A DNA stretch of 64,000 nt, taken from contig NZ_ADKM02000066.1 of NCBI RefSeq assembly GCF_000178155.2, forward strand, positions 1 through 64,000, given 5' to 3'. A program made the translations under genes and the position numbers. The stretch comes from Hominimerdicola alba 8 (lineage in GTDB: Bacteria; Bacillota; Clostridia; Oscillospirales; Ruminococcaceae). The notes beneath the pieces are model-generated. The model ran no database searches and was not told where the DNA came from. It worked only from the letters and a program-made list of their open reading frames with translations. Shown in pieces: positions 8,009-16,901 of the stretch. Each line of letters starts with the position of its first letter. Within the stretch, counting starts at the first letter, position 1.

Positions 8009-9598
8009 TCAGCTTGCAGCGCTGTCTTCAACGGCTTTGTTCTCTTTGTTTTTTACCGAGATATCCCAGCAAAGACCTGCCGCTATGAAGAACATGTAGG
8101 TCGCACTGAACCATGTGGTGTTGAACCATGACTGTGCCACGTAGGTCAGCACAGCGGCGAGTGCGGCGGCTGATACCCAGTCGCCCTTGCCCTTGACGAA
8201 CTTGTTCAGCAGTTTGAAGCCCTTTACCGCCGTTACTATCAGGAACGCCGCGTATATCACCAGCGTGATGATGCCTTTCTGTGCGCCTGTGTCGGTAAAT
8301 TCGTTGTAGGTGCGGTCAAGGGTCAGTGTGAATTCAGGATAGTGGTATGGAACGTTGTCGGGACCCACGCCGAATGCAGGGTACTTCATCATGATGTTCT
8401 CGCCGTCACCGAACAGATAGTCGTATATGCTTCTGTCATCGGTGGCAGGGTCGGTAACTTGGTTGATGTAGTCTCTCCTGCGCTCATAGCCTATCATGCG
8501 GTTTACATAGCTGTCGGTGAAGATTATCTGCTCATCTGCGAACTTCACCGCGCCCGTACCGAAGAGCGCACCCGCGATAATGCCCGAACATGCAACGGGT
8601 ATCAGTACAGCCAGTGCCGACTTTTCGCCTTTTGCCGCCTTGATGACCGCGAATATCGTCACGAAGAACGCCGCCGCCGCTATGCAGACAGCGCCCGACC
8701 ATACCTTTGTGAGACATGCCGCCGCCGCCATTATCGGTGCGGCTATACAGTACAGCACTCTGCGCGTTTTGTTTTTGTCAAATGCGATGCCTGCCAGTGC
8801 TATCGGGAAAGCGACAGCCAGTATGACAGCCAGCGCGTGGGGCGAGGTCAGAAAACCGCTCGCCGCTTTAGTGTCGCTGTATATGCCCCATGATGTAGGG
8901 CTTTCTTCGGGCGAAACGAACAGTTCGCCCAGCGAAGAGTCAGCGTCCTCAGCCAGACCCGGACGCTGATACAGCCTGTCAAAGAAATTGCACATAGCCC
9001 CCGATGTTGCGGGTATTACTTCAAGTATGCCCGCAGCCGACTGCAAAACGCCTGCACCCACGATGAAGTCGGCAAGCTGTTTTTTGCGGTCTTTGTCATT
9101 CAGCGCCGCCGCCACAGCAAAAAGTCCGAAACAGCCGAATGTCATCAAAAAGCCGTCATGCCTGCCCATGAAGCCCAGCATCGAGTCATGCAGGCTTGCG
9201 GCTGTCAGCGAAGATATCAGCGTGGTAAGCATGCAGATGACAGGCAGTGTCAGCAGTTTGTTGCCTTTCAGGTCAACCAGACCCTTTTGCCTTGCCACAT
9301 TGAACACCAGATAACCCACGCCGCCCGTAAGCATGACCATAGATGCGGCGTAGAATATGAAGTTGTCGCTGAGGTAGTGGGGCATATCATCCTCCACATA
9401 CATCAGGGTATTCTGTGTGTAATATGCGGGTATAAGTATCAGCGTGACTATAGCTATAGCCAGCATACAGAAGCGGCTGCACATCTTCTGTGCGCCGTTA
9501 AAGTCCATATTCAGTATAAAATCCGATTTTTCGGTCGAACCGAACAGGTGTCTGTGACCCTGATTGGGCACATCGACCCTTTTTTCTTTTTTAGCCAT
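8009..9598 (-). CDS. O-antigen ligase-like polytopic membrane protein
   Basis: A 529-residue protein with about 12 membrane segments, of the Wzy/WaaL-like (O-antigen ligase family) group that polymerises or transfers surface polysaccharides. The start at 9598 (MAKKEKR) has GGAGG 6 bp upstream on the minus strand; the frame runs 15 codons further but without such a site. A large extracytoplasmic loop lies at about residues 350-430 with GVGPDNVPYHYPEF, the GxGPxN type motif common in this family. The C-terminus carries two more membrane segments and a short Lys/Glu-rich tail. No glycosyltransferases are nearby, so its partner pathway is not shown. Confidence 0.72.
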   Translation of the reverse strand: MAKKEKRVDVPNQGHRHLFGSTEKSDFILNMDFNGAQKMCSRFCMLAIAIVTLILIPAYYTQNTLMYVEDDMPHYLSDNFIFYAASMVMLTGGVGYLVFNVARQKGLVDLKGNKLLTLPVICMLTTLISSLTAASLHDSMLGFMGRHDGFLMTFGCFGLFAVAAALNDKDRKKQLADFIVGAGVLQSAAGILEVIPATSGAMCNFFDRLYQRPGLAEDADSSLGELFVSPEESPTSWGIYSDTKAASGFLTSPHALAVILAVAFPIALAGIAFDKNKTRRVLYCIAAPIMAAAACLTKVWSGAVCIAAAAFFVTIFAVIKAAKGEKSALAVLIPVACSGIIAGALFGTGAVKFADEQIIFTDSYVNRMIGYERRRDYINQVTDPATDDRSIYDYLFGDGENIMMKYPAFGVGPDNVPYHYPEFTLTLDRTYNEFTDTGAQKGIITLVIYAAFLIVTAVKGFKLLNKFVKGKGDWVSAAALAAVLTYVAQSWFNTTWFSATYMFFIAAGLCWDISVKNKENKAVEDSAAS

Positions 9599-9728
9599 AT
9601 CTAGCCTCCGAATAGATTCCCTTTCTGCCGCCGCGATGCGCAAAGTCGGTCTTTGCCGAATTTTTCCGACTGCCGCGCGGGGTATTTGTTTTCATAATTC
9701 CTTATAATTCTTATATTATCCATGATAT

Positions 9729-9761
9729 AAAAAAGGCGGACAGGTCTGCCCTGTCCGCCGT
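9729..9761 (-). terminator. rny terminator
   Basis: On the minus strand GGCGGACAGG pairs with CCTGTCCGCC around GCAGA and is followed by six T. It lies about 15 bp after the rny stop. Confidence 0.9.
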
Positions 9762-9773
9762 CATTGTTGAGCC

Positions 9774-11339
9774 TTACTTGGCATACTCCACTACTCGGCT
9801 CTCTCTGATAAGGTTTACCTTGATCTGACCGGGATAGTCCATCTCTGTTTCTATCCTCTTTGCGATCTCCCTTGCGACAAGCACCATCTTTTCATCGTTG
9901 ATCTTGTCGGGCTGTATCATTATCCTTACCTCTCTGCCCGCCTGTATAGCGTAGGATTTCTCTACGCCGTCATAGGAAGTGCAGATCTCTTCGAGTTTTT
10001 GCAGCCTCTTGATGTAGTTTTCGTAGTTTTCGCTTCTTGCACCGGGTCTTGCCGCAGAAATTGCATCTGCCGCCTGTACCAGTGCCGCAACGACTGTCCT
10101 TGTTTCAACATCGCCGTGATGTGCCTCGATCGCGTGGATAACGTCGGGGCTTTCCTTGTACTTCTTACATACATCTACACCTATCTGTACATGCGAACCC
10201 TCGATCTCGTAACTCAGCGCCTTGCCTATATCGTGGAGCAGACCCGCTCTTCTTGCGAGATTAGCGTCAACGCCCAGTTCCGAAGCCATCATGCCTGCAA
10301 GATGTGCGACCTCGATAGAGTGGTTGAGCACGTTCTGGCGGTAGCTTGTTCTGAACCTCAGTCTGCCCAGCAGTTTGATAAGTTCGTGGTTAAGACCGTG
10401 AACGTTGGTTTCAAGCACAGCCCTTTCGCCTTCCTGCTTGATCTTCAGCTCTACTTCGCGCTTTGCCTTTTCTACCATCTCTTCGATACGGGTGGGGTGT
10501 ATACGGCCGTCCTGTATCAGCTTTTCCAGTGCGATCCTTGCGACCTCGCGCCTTACCTGATCGAAACATGAGATAGTGATAGCCTCAGGTGTGTCATCAA
10601 TGATAAGGTCAACGCCTGTGAGCGTTTCGATGGTGCGGATATTTCGACCTTCACGACCGATTATCCTGCCCTTCATCTCATCGTTCGGCAGTGCCACAAC
10701 GGATACAGCCGTTTCAGACACCTGATCTGCCGCACATCTGGCGATAGCCAGTGAGATGTACTGCCTTGCCTTAGCGTCGCACTCGTCCTTGATCTGCGCC
10801 TCGTAATTCGCGATCTTCACTGCCTTTTCGTGGACAAGATCACCCTCCAGCTGGCTCAGCAGGTATTCCTTAGCCTGGTCAACTGTCAGCCCTGAGATCT
10901 TCTCCAGCATATCAAGCTGTGAATGCTTGATGCGCTCTGCCTCAGCCACCTTCTCGTCGGCGGACTTCAGCTTCTTCTGAAGTGTTTCCTCCTTCTTCTC
11001 CAGATTGTCCAGCTTCTTGTCGATGCTCTCTTCCTTCTGCTGGATACGTCTTTCCTGTCTGGATACTTCACTTCTTCTCTCTTTCAGCTCTTTTTCGGTT
11101 TCCTGGCGGGACTTATGTATTTCGTCCTTTGCCTCCACCAACGCGGATTTCTTAAGAGTTTCGGCGTTTTTCTTCGCTTCCTCGACTATCTTTTCCGCCT
11201 CTGCCTCTGCTGAACCGATGGCTGCTTCGGCAGTTTCCTTGCGGTAGTCGATACCCTTCTTAAAACAGATGTAGCCGCTGATGGCTGCGCCAAGAACAAG
11301 AGCCGCTACACAAAGTGCTATTACCAATCCGACACTCAT
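9774..11339 (-). CDS. rny: ribonuclease Y
   Basis: A 521-residue membrane-anchored endoribonuclease that starts mRNA decay in Firmicutes. Domains in order: one N-terminal membrane helix (about 5-25), a long coiled coil rich in Glu/Lys (about 35-150), a KH RNA-binding domain with [15 protein letters not shown] (about 226-240), and an HD domain with [21 protein letters not shown] (about 365-385) and the EAHHGD segment for metal binding. Length is normal for the family. GGAGG lies 10 bp before the ATG. It has its own promoter and terminator, so it is monocistronic. Confidence 0.97.
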   Translation of the reverse strand: MSVGLVIALCVAALVLGAAISGYICFKKGIDYRKETAEAAIGSAEAEAEKIVEEAKKNAETLKKSALVEAKDEIHKSRQETEKELKERRSEVSRQERRIQQKEESIDKKLDNLEKKEETLQKKLKSADEKVAEAERIKHSQLDMLEKISGLTVDQAKEYLLSQLEGDLVHEKAVKIANYEAQIKDECDAKARQYISLAIARCAADQVSETAVSVVALPNDEMKGRIIGREGRNIRTIETLTGVDLIIDDTPEAITISCFDQVRREVARIALEKLIQDGRIHPTRIEEMVEKAKREVELKIKQEGERAVLETNVHGLNHELIKLLGRLRFRTSYRQNVLNHSIEVAHLAGMMASELGVDANLARRAGLLHDIGKALSYEIEGSHVQIGVDVCKKYKESPDVIHAIEAHHGDVETRTVVAALVQAADAISAARPGARSENYENYIKRLQKLEEICTSYDGVEKSYAIQAGREVRIMIQPDKINDEKMVLVAREIAKRIETEMDYPGQIKVNLIRESRVVEYAK

Positions 11340-11523
11340 TGTATAGCATTCCTCCTTCTTGAAAGTACAGAGTTTTTCCCTTTCATGCGCCTGCGCATCG
11401 ATCGGGAAACCCTCTGCCCGATATTAAATTGTAAAGATACATATAGCAAAATTTATTTTATGACAAGCCGCCGTAAGCACCCCTCGCTTCGGCAGACCGA
11501 TAAAAAATAAAATGCACAATATT

Positions 11524-11552
11524 ATTGTATAACAAAACACGTAAAATGTCAA
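11524..11552 (-). promoter_or_regulatory. rny promoter
   Basis: On the minus strand TTGACA (11552-11547), 17 bp, TACAAT (11529-11524). The untranslated leader is about 180 nt. Confidence 0.8.
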
Positions 11553-11614
11553 GTTGTTTTTTAGTTATTCTACCAAAAAAACAAAAATTTTATATTTGGC
11601 GCGAAAGTTTACAC

Positions 11615-11643
11615 TTGACAAAAGCACCCGATAGTGGTATCAT
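11615..11643 (+). promoter_or_regulatory. T-box operon promoter
   Basis: TTGACA (11615-11620), 17 bp, TATCAT (11638-11643) with upstream TGG. It is back to back with the rny promoter. The first transcribed bases form a small hairpin, GGCAC..GTGCC (11652-11668). Confidence 0.85.
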
Positions 11644-11679
11644 GTAAACAAGGCACCGCAAAAGTGCCTGTTATAAAGC

Positions 11680-12072
11680 AAATCTATGACGGGGAAGCCG
11701 TTTGGCAAAAATGCTGATACAGAGAGTGCCGCGCAAGCTGAAAGCGGCATGGAAGCGTAGCCTTATCGGACACCACCCCTGAGTGCGTCCAATCCACGCC
11801 GCAAGCCTGCGTTAAAGGCATCAACGAGTTACAGGGCGGCAGCTTTTGGCTGGTGCGGCATCGCGAGTGAGCGGTCGGCGCATGTGAGTGCGAGTCGGTT
11901 CGCGGTGAACGGTCGGCGGTCTGCGTGAGTGCGGGTGTTCCGCATTGGCGTTTGTGAGTTTGCGGGGTGCTTATATGGGCAGTTCGCGGCGGCATGCTTC
12001 TCTGTATAAATACGGGTGGAACCACGTTTTTAACGTCCCATGTGAGATTATTCTCGCATGGGGCTTTTTATT
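11680..12072 (+). ncRNA. T-box riboswitch leader, probably tRNA-Thr responsive
   Basis: T-box leaders sense uncharged tRNA and let transcription pass a terminator. Stem I base pairs GACGGGG (from 11690) with CCCC..GTC. The AGAGAG signature is at 11721-11726 with the distal CTGAAAGCGG loop after it. The T-box motif GGGTGGAACCACG lies in 12013-12026, and the terminator CCCATGTGAG/CTCGCATGGGG with a T run ends near 12072. The likely specifier is ACC (Thr) at 11772-11774, followed by A as usual. The TGGA in the T-box would pair with a UCCA end, which fits a tRNA with U73; many Firmicutes tRNA-Thr have this. An Asp reading (GAC) fits less well. The first gene downstream is not a synthetase; thrS lies 2.1 kb away. 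Confidence 0.85.
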
Positions 12073-12079
12073 TGTGTTA

Positions 12080-12347
12080 TAGCAATCCAACTATTTAAAT
12101 TTATGACTATCCCTTTAGCACACCAACTAAAAATGCGGTGAACAAAAGGATAATTGAGCGTTGTATATCTTTCCCCCGCCTGCGGCGGGGGAAAGATATA
12201 CGCCAAGAACCTTAAGTTCTGTATAGCCGCTGTTTTGGTGGTGTGTCAGCGGGATAACCACGTTTAAATTTACAAAATCCGGTCGCAAAAGCTCGGATCT
12301 ATGGATTTTGTGACTGGATTTTGTCTGAATTTTAAGGCGGATTGCTA
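12080..12347 (-). mobile_element. MITE-1 copy 4, interrupted by MITE-2 copy 3
   Basis: TAGCAATCCAAC at the left and GCGGATTGCTA at the right, flanked by TA (12078-12079, 12348-12349). MITE-2 copy 3 is inserted at 12102-12260 into the TTTAAATT stretch. Without the insert and duplicated bases the element is about 99 bp, like the others. Confidence 0.88.
12102..12260 (-). mobile_element. MITE-2 copy 3 (159 bp), nested in MITE-1
   Basis: In inverse orientation: TATGACTATCCCTTTAGCAC at the left, GGGATAACCA at the right, with an internal CCCCCGCC..GGCGGGGG hairpin. The flanking 10-mers TATTTAAATT and CGTTTAAATT agree at 8 of 10 and duplicate the host MITE-1 sequence. It lies just downstream of the T-box terminator. 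Confidence 0.9.
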
Positions 12348-12395
12348 TAGGGCGGCTATCTCCGCCTGATAAGAACAATGGGAGGTGTTCATACT

Positions 12396-12785
12396 ATGAG
12401 AGCAAGAAAGACTCTTGCGATCATTTGCTATACCGTCAGCGCCGCCGCATGTCTGGCGGCAGGGGCAGTGTCGCTTATGGCGATGAGGGAGAAGATAAGC
12501 TGTGCCTACGGTTTCTGGCTGTTCGTGCCGATATGGATAGGCGCGTTCTGGTTTTTGACCTTTTTCAATGCTTTGAGCCGTGAGAAGCGGGGCAAAAAGG
12601 TGAAGTACATTGTAAAAAAGAGCGTTACGAAGACGCTGAGCGCTCTGGTGAATGTGCTGAGCATACTGCTTTTATGTTTCTGGGTGTACCTTTACATCTT
12701 CAAGGTCATGCCTGCGGCGGCGGATAAGAACAGTGACCCGCTGAAAAACACGGCGGCTTCAATAAGTATAACTGAGAACATATGA
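12396..12785 (+). CDS. small membrane protein, unknown function
   Basis: A 129-residue protein with three hydrophobic segments: about residues 5-25, 35-53 and 78-98. The start at 12396 is chosen because GGGAGGTG lies 8 bp before it; the frame is open back to 12378 but has no site there. The middle is strongly basic (REKRGKKVKYIVKKSVTKT). I do not recognise the family. It is the first gene after the T-box leader and the nested mobile elements, and sits 13 bp before the SUFU-domain gene, probably in one transcript. Confidence 0.7.
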   Translation: MRARKTLAIICYTVSAAACLAAGAVSLMAMREKISCAYGFWLFVPIWIGAFWFLTFFNALSREKRGKKVKYIVKKSVTKTLSALVNVLSILLLCFWVYLYIFKVMPAAADKNSDPLKNTAASISITENI

Positions 12786-12798
12786 ACGGAGGGACATC

Positions 12799-13425
12799 AT
12801 GGCGAATGAAGAACTGAACACAAGCGGCTGGGATGCGATAACCGCTGAATTTGAGAGAGTTTATCCCGGTCAGACGAAGCCTTTGCACTACGGCACCATA
12901 CTTTCATGGGAACTGGGCGGCAACGACCCGCTGAGGGGCATAAGCATCTATGACGGCGGGGATTTCTGGCACTTTGTAAGCTACGGTCTTACCGAGCTTT
13001 ACGAGAAAGAAAACAATGACAAAGAGTGGAGCGGTTTTGGGTTTGAACTGACATTCAAGCTGAAGAAAGACTGTTTCGACCCTGACGATCTGGAGGACGA
13101 ACTTGCCTGCGTTTGCGGGATAATGCAGTCGATAGCCAGGATAACCTTTAAAAACGGCGACATTTTCCAAAACAATGAATACATTTACACTGGTCAGACT
13201 ACGGGCATAGATGCGAAGCAGAAGTCGGCACTGACAGGCTTTATCTGCATCAACGACCCGACAGTGAACACCTTAGAAACGCCGAACGGCAGGGTAAAAT
13301 TCATTGAACTCATCGGCATGACAGATGCGGAACTCAAGACGCTGGGTTCACACGACAGTGTAGCTGAGATATATGCACGTTTAGGCAGTGACATAACCGA
13401 CTACAAGAGAAAACCGCTTTTTTAA
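12799..13425 (+). CDS. suppressor of fused (SUFU) domain protein
   Basis: A 208-residue cytoplasmic protein whose fold-specific segments match bacterial SUFU-domain proteins: GWDAITAEFERVYPGQTKPLHYGTI at the start, then DPLRGISIYDGGDFWHFVSYGLTELYEKE and SGFGFELTFKLKK. In bacteria the domain is found in small proteins of unknown role, some linked to polymorphic toxin immunity. Ribosome site GGAGGG lies 6 bp before the ATG. No toxin gene is seen beside it. R3 copy B follows directly after its stop. Its place between a T-box leader and thrS is odd. Confidence 0.82.
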   Translation: MANEELNTSGWDAITAEFERVYPGQTKPLHYGTILSWELGGNDPLRGISIYDGGDFWHFVSYGLTELYEKENNDKEWSGFGFELTFKLKKDCFDPDDLEDELACVCGIMQSIARITFKNGDIFQNNEYIYTGQTTGIDAKQKSALTGFICINDPTVNTLETPNGRVKFIELIGMTDAELKTLGSHDSVAEIYARLGSDITDYKRKPLF

Positions 13426-14060
13426 TTCATAATTCATAATTCATAATTCATAATTATTGGCATGGGCGAAAGAATGCCATGCCGCCCAACAAAGTAAAGC
13501 AAGAACACAAAGCTATGTGCGAACCAAAGCGCGCGGTCAAGCCTCGCGCCAGCAGGCTTGCGGGAGTTTGAGGGCAGAGCCCTCAATCTGGGAAGCAGAA
13601 AGCAAAGCGACAAACAAAATTAGTTGGGCGAACAAAGTGACCGTCCACAAGCGGCGGTAAACAACGGCGTGGCGGTAAACACGGCGGGAGCAAGCCCCCG
13701 CCCTACACGTAGGGAGTGCAGACCAAAAAGCGGGCAATTCGCAAGAAATCAGCGGGGCGCACAAACCTCCGACAAACGCAGTCCTTTCGTGGCAAGACGA
13801 ATTGCCCGCGTCCACCAGCCGAACAGCGACAGCGTCTTCGGCGGTCGTGGCGCAGTCCCCCGCGATAAAACGGCAAACCCTCGCGGCGGTCGGTCATAGC
13901 TCCAAAGGATAAGCCTGTCAATAGTTCAAGGCACAAAACCCGGTGGGCGGGTGGGCGGGCGCACTCCAAAGAAAAGCATGTCAAGGTTCAACGCGCACAC
14001 CCGCGATAATTCGGCAAAACCTCACGGCGGTGCAACACGGCGGGGGTCACGCCGACACAC
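13424..14060 (+). repeat. R3 family repeat, copy B
   Basis: Starts with four AATTCATA-type units right at the stop codon of the SUFU gene, followed by the conserved modules: GCATGGGCGAAAGAATGC, CGCGGTCAAGCCTCGCGCC, the TTTGAGGGC..GCCCTCAA hairpin, AGCGGGCAATTCGC and its partner CGAATTGCCCGC, and CCGAACAGCGACAGCGTCTT. The following 13990-14187 holds a further GC-rich stretch and the thrS ribosome site; a TATACAAT (about 14151) could be a local -10 but no good -35 is seen. Confidence 0.88.
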
Positions 14061-14187
14061 TGCACAAACAGCGCGGTCTTCACGGAAAGCCGCACACAAC
14101 ACAACGATAAAAGCCGATGGCTCACCGCGAAAACGGTCTGCCAGTGGCGGTATACAATAGAAAATTTTTACGAAAGGCGGAAATATT

Positions 14188-16134
14188 ATGATAAAGCTCA
14201 CATTAAAAGACGGCTCTGTTAAAGAGATAGAGCAGGCAATGCCCGCGAGCGAGATAATCAAGGGCATCGGCATGGGCCTGTATAAGGCGGCATGCGTGGT
14301 AAAGATAAACGGTGAGGTCAAAGACCTCAGAACTGTCATAGACAGCGACTGCGAGTTCGAGGTGCTGACTTTTGACTCCAAACAGGGCAAGGAAACTTTC
14401 TGGCATACCGCTTCGCACCTGATGGCGCAGGCTGTAAAGAACCTCTACCCCGATGCTAAACTCGGCAGAGGTCCTGCTACCGAGAACGGCTTCTACTACG
14501 ATTTCCAGGTGGAAAAGCCTTTCGCTCCCGCTGACCTCGAAAAGATACAGGCTGAAATGAAGCGTCTCGCTAAAGAGGGCTATGAACTCGAAAGATTTGA
14601 ACTCTCCCATGATGAAGCTGTAAAGCTGATGCAGGAAAAGAACGAGGATTTCAAGCTGGAACTTATCGAGAAGCACGACAGCAAGGGCGAAAAACTCAGC
14701 TTCTACAGGCAGGGCGATTTCGTTGACCTCTGCGCAGGTCCCCACATAATGAGTGTCGCTCCCATCAAGGCGGTAAAGCTGACACAGTGTACAGGCGCTT
14801 ACTGGGGCAAGGTTGAGGACGGCATACAGATGTCGCGTATCTACGGCACCGCTTACCCTAAGGCTTCCATGCTGGAAGAACACCTCAAGCAGATGGAAGA
14901 AGCTAAACTGCGCGACCACAACAAGCTGGGACGTGAACTTGACTACTTCACAACTGTTGACTATATCGGTCAGGGTCTTCCGATACTGCTTCCTAAGGGC
15001 GCTAAGGTCATACAGACTCTCCAGCGCTGGATAGAGGACGAAGAGTACAGACGCGGCTACCAGCTGACAAAGACTCCTTTCATGTCAAAGAGAGAACTGT
15101 ATAAGATAAGCGGTCACTGGGATCACTACCGTGACGGAATGTTCATACTGGGCGACCCCGATGACGAAACTAAAGAATGCTTCGCTCTGCGCCCGATGAC
15201 TTGTCCTTTCCAGTATCAGGTCTTCCTGAACAGAAAGCGCTCCTACCGTGACCTGCCGATGCGTCTGGGCGAAACTTCCACACTGTTCCGCAAAGAGGAC
15301 AGCGGTGAGATGCACGGTCTTATCAGAGTAAGACAGTTCACTATATCCGAAGGTCACCTTATCATCAGACCCGAACAGCTGGAAGATGAGTTCAAGGGCT
15401 GTCTGGCACTGGCTAAGTACTGCCTTGAGACTATCGGTCTGGCAGAAGATGTAAGCTACCGCTTCAGCCAGTGGGATCCCGCTAACCCCAACAACAAGTA
15501 CGAGGGTACTGCCGAACAGTGGGAAGAAGCACAGGGCGCTATGAAGAAGATACTGGACGATATCGGTCTTGATTACGAGATAGGTATCGATGAAGCCGCT
15601 TTCTACGGTCCTAAGCTGGATATCCAGATAAAGAACGTGTTCGGCAAGGAAGATACACTTATCACCATACAGATAGATATGCAGATCGCCAAGAAGTTCG
15701 GCATGGAGTATGTTGACAAGGACGGCAAGATGAAGATGCCTTACATCATACACAGAACTTCTGTCGGCTGCTACGAGAGAACTCTCGCTCTGCTGATAGA
15801 GAAGTATGCAGGCGTACTCCCGCTGTGGCTCGCCCCCGAACAGGTGCGCATACTGCCCATCAAGCCCGAACATAACGACTATGCTTATGAACTGGCAGAG
15901 GAAATGCGCGATCTGGGCATGAGAGTCGAAGTTGACGGCGAGGACGACAACATCGGTCCTAAGATAAAGCAGGCACGCTTTGACAGAGTGCCTTACATGT
16001 TCATCATCGGTGACAATGAGGTGAAGGACAGGACTGTTACCGTTCGTTCGAGAAAAGAGGGCGAACTGCCCGCTATGCCTGTGGCTGATGCTATCGCTAA
16101 GCTGAAAGAGGAGATAGACACTAAGGCTAAGTAA
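14188..16134 (+). CDS. thrS: threonine--tRNA ligase
   Basis: Charges tRNA-Thr. The 648 residues run in the usual order: TGS domain (about 1-62), editing domain with HTASHLMAQA (about 72-82), class II catalytic core and anticodon-binding domain (from about 540). The zinc ligands appear to be kept: Cys in RPMTCPFQ, His in GEMHGLIR and His in IIHRTSVG. The core has unusual wording for the family: FTISEGHL for the commoner FTQDDAHI, and TLITIQIDM for the common WTCxTIQLDF. Ribosome site AAAGGCGG precedes the ATG. It is the obvious target for the Thr-type T-box 2.1 kb upstream. A terminator follows directly. Confidence 0.95.
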   Translation: MIKLTLKDGSVKEIEQAMPASEIIKGIGMGLYKAACVVKINGEVKDLRTVIDSDCEFEVLTFDSKQGKETFWHTASHLMAQAVKNLYPDAKLGRGPATENGFYYDFQVEKPFAPADLEKIQAEMKRLAKEGYELERFELSHDEAVKLMQEKNEDFKLELIEKHDSKGEKLSFYRQGDFVDLCAGPHIMSVAPIKAVKLTQCTGAYWGKVEDGIQMSRIYGTAYPKASMLEEHLKQMEEAKLRDHNKLGRELDYFTTVDYIGQGLPILLPKGAKVIQTLQRWIEDEEYRRGYQLTKTPFMSKRELYKISGHWDHYRDGMFILGDPDDETKECFALRPMTCPFQYQVFLNRKRSYRDLPMRLGETSTLFRKEDSGEMHGLIRVRQFTISEGHLIIRPEQLEDEFKGCLALAKYCLETIGLAEDVSYRFSQWDPANPNNKYEGTAEQWEEAQGAMKKILDDIGLDYEIGIDEAAFYGPKLDIQIKNVFGKEDTLITIQIDMQIAKKFGMEYVDKDGKMKMPYIIHRTSVGCYERTLALLIEKYAGVLPLWLAPEQVRILPIKPEHNDYAYELAEEMRDLGMRVEVDGEDDNIGPKIKQARFDRVPYMFIIGDNEVKDRTVTVRSRKEGELPAMPVADAIAKLKEEIDTKAK

Positions 16135-16164
16135 TTTATCACGTTCGGCACATGTCGGAGTTTT

Positions 16165-16201
16165 GTGCGCCCGCGGGAAGTTTCCTGCGGGCGCATTTTT
16201 T
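16165..16201 (+). terminator. thrS terminator
   Basis: TGCGCCCGCGGGAA pairs with TTCCTGCGGGCGCA and is followed by seven T. The next 280 bases (16202-16485) hold nothing I can name. Confidence 0.9.
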
Positions 16202-16489
16202 ATGCCCTGATGCAGTCTGTGACGGCACGATTGTGCAGAATGACGGAAAATGAGCCGCCGTTAAAGCGGCTGATGGCTGAAATGTTCTGTGAGGTCGGGC
16301 GGAGGTCGAGGCAGTGCGAAAATTTTGTCGGGAGAAGGCAGTGTCGGTCTTTGTAATAATTAATGTATTTAACGAAAGAATTTGTAACCTTTTGCGGAAA
16401 CTCAGCAAAGTGTGGCACGAATGTCCTGCCCGATAAAGTGAAAGGTTTGTGAAATGTCTGCATATAGTATTATTTTTCAGCGAAAGCTA

Positions 16490-16518
16490 TTGACGGGCAC
16501 CAAGTATTGTGGTACAAT
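16490..16518 (+). promoter_or_regulatory. distal dcw promoter P1
   Basis: TTGACG (16490-16495), 17 bp, TACAAT (16513-16518). It gives a leader of about 375 nt before mraZ. A weak hairpin with T6 (about 16557-16583) lies just inside and could attenuate. Confidence 0.72.
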
Positions 16519-16792
16519 GTATCTGTAAAGAAGTTCTGCGGGGCAAGATCGACATTCGGGGACGGTGACTGTCCTGATTTTTTGTCGGTCTGTGACAACT
16601 AGATATCTGAAAATTTTTGGTGACAGAAGACCAGATGTTGTATGTGGCTGTCGTTCACGAAAAATTTACAAATTACGGAAAAGTTACAGATGACCCCCTA
16701 AAAGTTACAAACAGCGCCGTTCACGCGCCAAAAACGGGTTGGCAGGTACAATAATATTCCCTGTTTCGCTGATATTTCGGGAAAAATAACAA

Positions 16793-16821
16793 TTGCAATT
16801 TTTTTCATTATACTGTATAAT
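16793..16821 (+). promoter_or_regulatory. proximal dcw promoter P2
   Basis: TTGCAA (16793-16798), 17 bp, TATAAT (16816-16821). About 75 bp lie between it and the mraZ start; this stretch has several GTG-type repeats that could be MraZ sites, but I could not assign them. Confidence 0.75.
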
Positions 16822-16901
16822 AGATGTAGTGGTAAAAAGTGCGATTTGGTGTCAATTTTCGACTGAGTTGTGTAAAAGGTGTCAGTGAGAGGGGTGAGCG
16901 C

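Noticed and set aside
11772-11774. Asp (GAC) or His (CAC) as the T-box specifier
   Set aside because: CAC would be followed by C, not the usual purine; GAC would fit the next base but tRNA-Asp has G73, which does not match TGGA. Thr (ACC) agrees with both points.
13624-13899. Open frames of 60-110 codons inside the R3 repeats (also near 27035, 31955, 50544 and 58729) whose translations look alike
   Set aside because: They are similar only because the DNA repeat is similar. Frames shift between copies, there are no ribosome sites, and composition is unlike real proteins (many Arg/Pro/Ser).
16828-16895. Possible MraZ operator repeats between P2 and mraZ
   Set aside because: Several GTG/TGG strings occur, but spacing and sequence do not give a regular array that I can defend.
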